From: Typhlomys cinereus
Taxonomy: Eukaryota > Chordata > Mammalia > Rodentia > Platacanthomyidae
Direction of reading: 5' to 3'
Assembly: GCA_023101885.1 (NCBI GenBank)
Contig: JALPQD010000016.1
Coordinates: forward strand, 7,816,684 to 7,880,683
DNA: 64,000 nt
Shown: positions 58,715-64,000 of the stretch, in pieces
How positions within the stretch are numbered: position 1 is the first letter of the stretch
Layout of the letters: every line of letters starts with the position of its first letter
The notes under the pieces: generated by a model
Seen by the model: the letters and a program-made list of their open reading frames with translations, nothing else
The model's database searches: none
What the model was told of the DNA's origin: nothing
Program-made: the position numbers and the translations under genes

Positions 58715-58800
58715 TTGTTTGAGACAAGATCTTACTATGTAGTCCATGCTGGCCTCAAATTCACGACCTTTCTTCATCAGCCTCCCGTTGGCACATCAGG
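58715..58800 (-). mobile_element. B1 SINE fragment
   Basis: gagacaagatcttactatgt and atgctggcctcaaattcacg. Confidence 0.65.
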
Positions 58801-59042
58801 CACAGCTAGCCAATTGGTGGGGTTTTCATCACCACATTTCAGCCAATCAGTAGGGTAGATTTTTTTTTTTTTCAAATTGAACACTTGTTTTCTGCTAAGT
58901 GTTATTCCCATCAGAGGTTGCCATGAATCCATTGTCCCTGCCATGATGGAATTCCCCCATGTAGCAAGGAGGAGCCCCCAAAGATCCCTTGATGCAGCTA
59001 TGATTACTTTCCGGATCTGGCTTCTATTTATCGAAATCTTAC

Positions 59043-59174
59043 CAAGCAGACTGTGTTGGTTTCCTGCTCTGTGTGACTGCCACATCCTGCTTTCCGGAGT
59101 TTGTGTAAAGGACACAGACGAACTTCTTCCACTGAGATTCTCCTCAGGATACTCATAGTCATGTGATTTCCTGT
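59043..59174 (-). CDS. PRSS54: PRSS54 exon encoding the middle of the trypsin-like domain
   Basis: Forty-four codons in phase 0 at both ends. The acceptor is ggtccag and the donor gtaaga on the - strand. It encodes TGNHMTMSILRR through HTEQETNTVCL, keeping the paired cysteines expected around the substrate-binding region. Its last Leu joins directly to the GEPGSP exon at 55097. A longer frame through 59028-59300 runs past both splice sites. Confidence 0.93.
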
Positions 59175-59479
59175 CTGGACCATGCAACAGAGAGCCCAAG
59201 AATTATTAACAAGAAGCCAGTCCCCTAAGTCAATGTAATACAACTTACATCTCCAAACAGGAAGAAAGAAACAGTGTTCCCTTTTCTCCATCGAAATCAA
59301 AACCTAGATCTAAGTTTTCATTGAAAACTGTCATGCTTTGAAATTGAATGTACAAATAGGTCAGAAACAATTCACCCTTGGATCACAGCACATGGGTAAA
59401 ATAGATCAACTGGAACTGGTCTGAGGACTTTCTTTTTGCTAGATGCAAAAAGAAATATTATAGAAGCTGCTGGGGGAGA

Positions 59480-60075
59480 CAAAGAGTCATAAGCACCATC
59501 AATGGCATGAGATCAGTAAGCTGCAATACAAATCACCATGGCAACAGGTGGCCACCAGTGTAATAGTGGCATGAGTACCAAGGAGACATCCAATAGCTTT
59601 CTGATTGGACTCAAGACCTGCTTATCAGAAGGGTACCCATCCCTGGTACTGTAAACTAAAAAAAGAGCCTAAAAAAGGGAAGGAAATCAATAGAGATAGA
59701 TCAATAGAGAAGACAGCCAGTAAACCTATAGGAAATTAATAGGAAGACAGTAAGTTAAACTGCTCTGTAGGCTGCTGCTGTTATACGCATAGAAGGGGAA
59801 CTCACAGTGGAAATCTTTGGGTCTAAAGTTGGATGAATGAAGGGAAATGCACATACCAGTGGGGTGACCTGAAGAGAGGTAACTTGTTACACTATGGAGG
59901 CCTGAACCCACACAGGAGTAGACAAGTCAGAGTGAATCCTACAGTCCATAGAAGCATACAGGCGGGACAGTGGGATGGAATAGTGAAGGGAAGGAAGGAA
60001 ATGGGAAGGAGGGAGGGAGGCGGAGGGAAGGAATCTAGGATGAATACTCAATATGCTTATAAAAGTAGAAAAAAT
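59480..60075 (+). mobile_element. L1 3'-end copy, family B, PRSS54 intron
   Basis: Matches the antisense copy at 23,025-23,476: cagtggggtg, ggcctgaaccc, gtccatagaagca, then tactcaatatgcttataaaa and a purine-rich tract (59,990-60,030). The left boundary is uncertain. Confidence 0.65.
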
Positions 60076-60437
60076 AATTTAAAAAGTGAAAAAAGAATAC
60101 CCATTTCCTTGATCCATTTCCCACCAAGAATGCCAGAAATCAGTGACTTAGACAAGAAGGTAATGAGCTCCAAATCAGGGAATAATGTCACCTCACCATC
60201 CTGCCCCCTTGTCCCACAAGCCTATTGTCTGTGCACTTCAGGTTTGGGAATAGATTATGGAAAGTAGTAGAAAGGTAAACTCTAGGGAAATCTATTATTG
60301 GGTGAGGCTTTCAGCTCAACTGTTAGGACTTCTAGCCATCTGAACGGTCAAGACAAAGCCCTCCTAGAACAGGTCATCCAAGTCACCCCCACCACCAGCA
60401 CACACACAGCCTCCTCTAGGAGAAGGAGTGCATTAAC

Positions 60438-60696
60438 TGCAGATGTGGGATTCCATCCTGACACCCAGCAGTTCTTCAAGATTGGTGACACAGTCAACTT
60501 TTTGCCCAGGAAGCAGATGGAATGGACGAGGTCGTCAAACTGTATCTCCGATTCTGTCTTCAGGAGGGCTATGTCGTTGCTCATGGAGTAGTTATCAAAG
60601 TCCTCGTGGAGGATGATGGTACTGACTGGGTACTCTTTGTGAGCATTCTTTGTGGGATCCATGTTAGCTATGCCAACCATAATGATAACGTCCTTC
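60438..60696 (-). CDS. PRSS54: PRSS54 exon with the Asp102 region
   Basis: 259 nt: one base completing a split Arg codon, then 86 codons. The acceptor is tttctctccag and the donor gttaat on the - strand, a weak donor. It encodes KDVIIMVGIANMDPTK, then HEDFDNYSMSNDIALLK, where the Asp of NDIALL sits at the catalytic position 102 of trypsins. It ends in CWVSGWNPTSA. The exons for the signal peptide and the His57 loop are not in 60,697-64,000, so the gene continues beyond the window. Confidence 0.94.
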
Positions 60697-61057
60697 CTGG
60701 AGAGAAAGACAGCAAAGGAAACTTGAGAAGTCAAGGTACCAAGGAGGCTGCCTCACGCTTCCATCTTTTTCAATCTTAACCTGGAAATCTCATCCAGCTC
60801 ATTTTCCCTGGATTAGTTTTTACTCATTCTTTTGGACTCGATCTCTAGGAAATGTCGAGACTTGTGCCCTCCTTGTGGGTCCAAATTTCTTGGGGATTCT
60901 TTTATCCTATGCCGTTTTATCTTACCACCCAAAGATTCTATTAGTGTTATCAATGGTTAACTTTTTCTCTATGAATAGTTTTAAAACATATTATTTGTAA
61001 TTATATAAAATATGTAATCATGAGTCCCACTCTTAGCACTAAACATTTTTTTTGCAT

Positions 61058-61308
61058 GTGTAGCTGTGGGTGTATGGGTATGTGTGTTGGGGGGGACGTA
61101 TCAGAGGGCACTTGAGTGTGTGTGTCGGTGGAGACCCAAGGGTGACCTCAGGAATCCTCCTGGATTGCTGTACCTTTTTATTGATATGCTCTGGGTTCTC
61201 CCAGGCCTGGAAATGCAGGTTAATGCCACATCCACCAGGTGTTTTTATGTGGAATCAGGGATCAGAACTCAAGTCCCTTTGCTTGCAAGCCATCTCTCCA
61301 GCCCAGCA
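61058..61308 (-). mobile_element. CA-tailed tRNA-headed SINE
   Basis: Antisense copy: tatcagagggcacttgagtg, gtgacctcaggaatcctcct, gcaagccatctctccagccc. The TG tract is almost lost. Confidence 0.8.
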
Positions 61309-61859
61309 CTAAACCTTTTTTTTAAACAAGCATCTTTCTACAACATATACTTTGTAAATTATTTTAGAGAAGTTCTCATTTAATAATGAAAGAGTTAAGC
61401 TAAATAGTCTCTATCTCTTCTCATCCGAAAAGTGAAGAGACCAAGAAGAAAATTAAAAAACCATGAAACCCAAGAGACACAAGAGGATCCAGTGCTCAGA
61501 ATCACAGGAAGGGCTTCCAAAATCAGCAAAGATGGTATAGAGTTGTTGATGGCACATGCTGCCCCAGAATTCAGAAAGAGCTGGTCCACATGGCTCTTAG
61601 GATATTTTAAAAAATGTATAGAAGAAAATCATCTCTCTCCCTTGAAATGAAATCAAGTTAGGCGCAATAAAAATAAATAATAGGGACCACAGAAAAGACA
61701 GTTAGGCTTATAGGAAAAGTAGACTGTGAGAAGTAGCAAAAATGAAATAAATTATCAAATATTTGTAAAGGCTAGAGACAAAAATGACAGAAATGGAAAG
61801 CCAGCAGACCATAAAGAAAGTAAAACAACATAGTGAAACAGAAAAATATTTTATGGAAA

Positions 61860-62990
61860 ACATTTGTCAAGAAAAAAATGTTTTAACTCCACTCTATGCT
61901 TTGCCCTCTACCCTTGCTAGGAGTTGTCTGTGCCCAGCTGCAAAGTTTTCAACCACAGGATACCAAGGCAAACTTGTGATCTGCTTTTCCCTTGCTCTGT
62001 CCTCCCTGGAAGTTGCCTACATGCCCAGGTGCTACGACGCCCAGGCAAACTTACAGGCCACTCTATTCATTTATCTCTGTCCTTGATGAGAGCTTTCAAC
62101 TGTATATTACCTAGACAAGCTTGCACCAGCCTCTCTAAGTCCAGATGTCTACATCAAATCAGAAAAACAGAAACGATATAAGAAGCCAAAGAAACATGCC
62201 TTCTCCAAAAATCACTGATTCCAAACCACCAACTTCTTTTGAGGGTAGCCCATTTGATGGCATTCAAGAAAGAAATAATCTCAATATTGAAATACAAAGA
62301 TTGATTACAAACATAATGAAGCAGATTCATAGATAAATATTTTTAAAAAGAAATATGAAGAAGAACACAATAAATGCAGGAAAGAAGACCAAGAAGACAT
62401 AAATAAGCAACTGGGCACAATTATCAAGGCAGTTGAAGATCTGAAAACAAATTGAGAAACCCTGAAAAAAAACTCATACCGATTTGCAAATAATATGGAA
62501 GCACTGAAAAAACTCAAACTTAAGTAACACTCAAATTTAAAAACTCAAGCAGTACCACTATAAAATTCAGTAAGAGTCTCAAAAATAGAACTGATCATAT
62601 AGAAGACAGAGTATCAGAATTGGAAAACAAGATGGGAGAAATTGATGAAGTCAAACAAAGCAATTGATAAGTTGAAAACTATGCATGAACAGAACACACA
62701 GGAACTTTGGGACACAATCAAAAGATCCAACCTATGGATCCTGAGTACTCCAAAAGCAGACACACAACAGGAAGATTCATCATGCACAATTAAGAAGGTA
62801 ATAGAGGAAAATTTCCCTAACCTAAGGAAGGAGATGCCCATTCCCAGAACAAAAAAAGAAACACCCTACTACATATGATATGTCACACATCAAATATACA
62901 CATTAAAGATAAGACCTTAAGAGCTGAGAGACAGAAGGACCAAGTCACATACAAAAGCCCATCAAAATAACAACTGACTTTTCTTTTCTC
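61860..62990 (+). mobile_element. Broken L1: possible 5' monomers and ORF1
   Basis: 61,890-62,140 contains three degenerate units with words like ccaggcaaactt, spaced about 70-78 bp. ORF1 appears to start at 62,145 (frame to 62,336), then breaks by stops and frame changes. Later pieces carry ELWDTIKRSN, IEENFPNLRKEM and a final KPIKITTDFS, all typical of L1 ORF1 protein. It stops there because a retroviral sequence follows. Confidence 0.75.
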
Positions 62991-63003
62991 TACTTTTTTT
63001 CTT

Positions 63004-63517
63004 TGAGGATTAAGGCAGAGTTTATTAGAGGAGAAAAAGAATGGAACTCACAGACCTGAATCCATGAGGGGCAAGAGAGCCCTGGATTCATGGACTCCAG
63101 GGCAAACTCATAGACACGGCAACCATGAGAGGCAAGGGAGGCAAAGATGGCTACCAGGTCAACATTATTTATAGGCCTAGGCAGACCTGGGGGGGGGGGA
63201 TGGATTTTCTTCATTGGTTAGCTCCAGTTTCCGCAGACCTGATTGGATCTTTTGGTCCTCTACATCTCATTGGCCTATTCATAGTAGGGCCCAACCCAGC
63301 CGATCTTGTGTCAGACCTCATGGTACAGCTTATCTACAATGGAGAATTAATCTCCATGTTCTTTTGGGGGAAGTTGACAACTTTATTTCTGTGAAGAATT
63401 AGAAACATTTCCTTCAGATCAATAGGGTGTGTTCCTTCAGGGTAATCCCAGCAGTGGGGGATGACCTTCGAAGACCTTCACAGACTGTCCCAGCATGACT
63501 ACTCTAAAATTGCCTAA
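63004..63517 (-). mobile_element. Endogenous retrovirus LTR (class I type)
   Basis: On the - strand: CCAAT boxes at about 63,211, 63,241 and 63,269, a TATA box (CTATAAATAA) at 63,165-63,174, and AATAAA at 63,021-63,026, in the right order. The left end is followed on the - strand by an A-rich run, not by a recognisable U5. The right border is next to a polypurine tract. Confidence 0.75.
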
Positions 63518-64000
63518 TTCCCCCCTTAATCTTCATGAGGACTTGACTGCTCAGGGGATGAGGGGCAACCACCAATCTTAACTACTTCCTGCTGAGTTGG
63601 GGCGAAAGAAGTGTGAGCAGTCAATGGTCCTCATCTATGAGATGCTGGGATGGTCCAGAGGTCCCCACATTTGAAGCTTTATGGATATTAATCTAGAAGA
63701 GACAAAACAGATAAGTTAAACCTACAAGATCCAAACATAAGGATTAAAGCATTGTAATTGGAAAGGCAGATGGGATAAAGAAAAGGAGCTTAGCAGTCTT
63801 ACTGTGGGTACAGGCAAGAGTTAGTAGAGGAAACCTGTTATCTTGCCCAGAATAGTCACTACCTTTGTCTTATGTAGAAGCAAAGAGCAGCAGGTAATCT
63901 ACATACTGGAGAAGACCTTTCTCCTCTGGCAGTCACAAGGTCACATTCTAAAGTTTGTCCAAAAATACGTGGCCTGTCTCTGAATCCCTGGGCAGAACAA
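63518..64000 (-). pseudogene. Endogenous retrovirus internal remnant (polypurine tract and pol fragment)
   Basis: A polypurine tract (aaggggggaa on the - strand) at about 63,519-63,528 adjoins the LTR. At about 63,874-63,915 the - strand encodes QYVDYLLLF, a reverse transcriptase YxDD-type core with the second Asp replaced by Tyr. Stops flank it. The distance from this core to the LTR is only about 350 bp, so the rest of pol and all of env are deleted. It continues beyond the window. Confidence 0.7.

Noticed and set aside
62145..62336. 63-codon frame as a host gene
   Set aside because: It is the start of a broken L1 ORF1.
60697..64000. 5' exons of PRSS54
   Set aside because: No - strand frame with the His57 loop or a signal peptide; the stretch is SINE, L1 and retrovirus.

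Overview
This is mammalian nuclear DNA, and the repeats place it in a rodent. It has B1, ID, B4-like (ID joined to B1) and RSINE1-like SINEs, L1 LINEs of several ages, MIR relics and very abundant (CA)n, (GA)n and (CT)n tracts. The commonest young SINE has a tRNA-like head, a body of about 220 bp and a (CA)n plus A-rich tail. It is not the standard mouse or rat B2. A non-murid member of the mouse-related clade, such as a jerboa, is my best guess, but the species is not proven by anything here.

Layout. Positions 1 to about 27,400 are intergenic: I found no exon and no RNA gene, only repeats and unique sequence. At 27,405-27,700 lies a CpG-island promoter with two GC boxes and an RFX-type X-box. 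It opens CCDC113 (CFAP263), which runs on the + strand to a stop at 54,121 with an ATTAAA signal at 54,160. All nine coding exons are present, every junction is GT-AG, and the joined frame is open for 385 codons. From 54,567 to the window end lies the 3' half of PRSS54 on the - strand (three exons, tail to tail with CCDC113). Its signal-peptide and His57 exons must lie beyond 64,000. The pair CCDC113/PRSS54 matches the known mammalian order (human 16q21), which supports both calls.

How the genes relate. CCDC113 is a coiled-coil protein of motile cilia and sperm flagella. PRSS54 is a testis-expressed, catalytically dead trypsin-like protein. The two are neighbours with male germline roles, not parts of one pathway. 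The X-box next to the CCDC113 start fits RFX-driven ciliary transcription.

The rest is a readable record of retroposition. Several nested insertions still show exact target-site duplications. Three giant purine/pyrimidine tracts occur (7.7-8.4 kb, 36.5-36.8 kb, 53.1-53.7 kb). A damaged L1 with possible tandem 5' monomers is cut by a defective class I endogenous retrovirus at the right edge. I found no undescribed multi-gene system. The best leads are the X-box promoter, the transposon-borne X-box-like palindrome upstream, the retroviral copy ending in R plus an A-rich tail, and the two L1 3'-end families dated by their target duplications.
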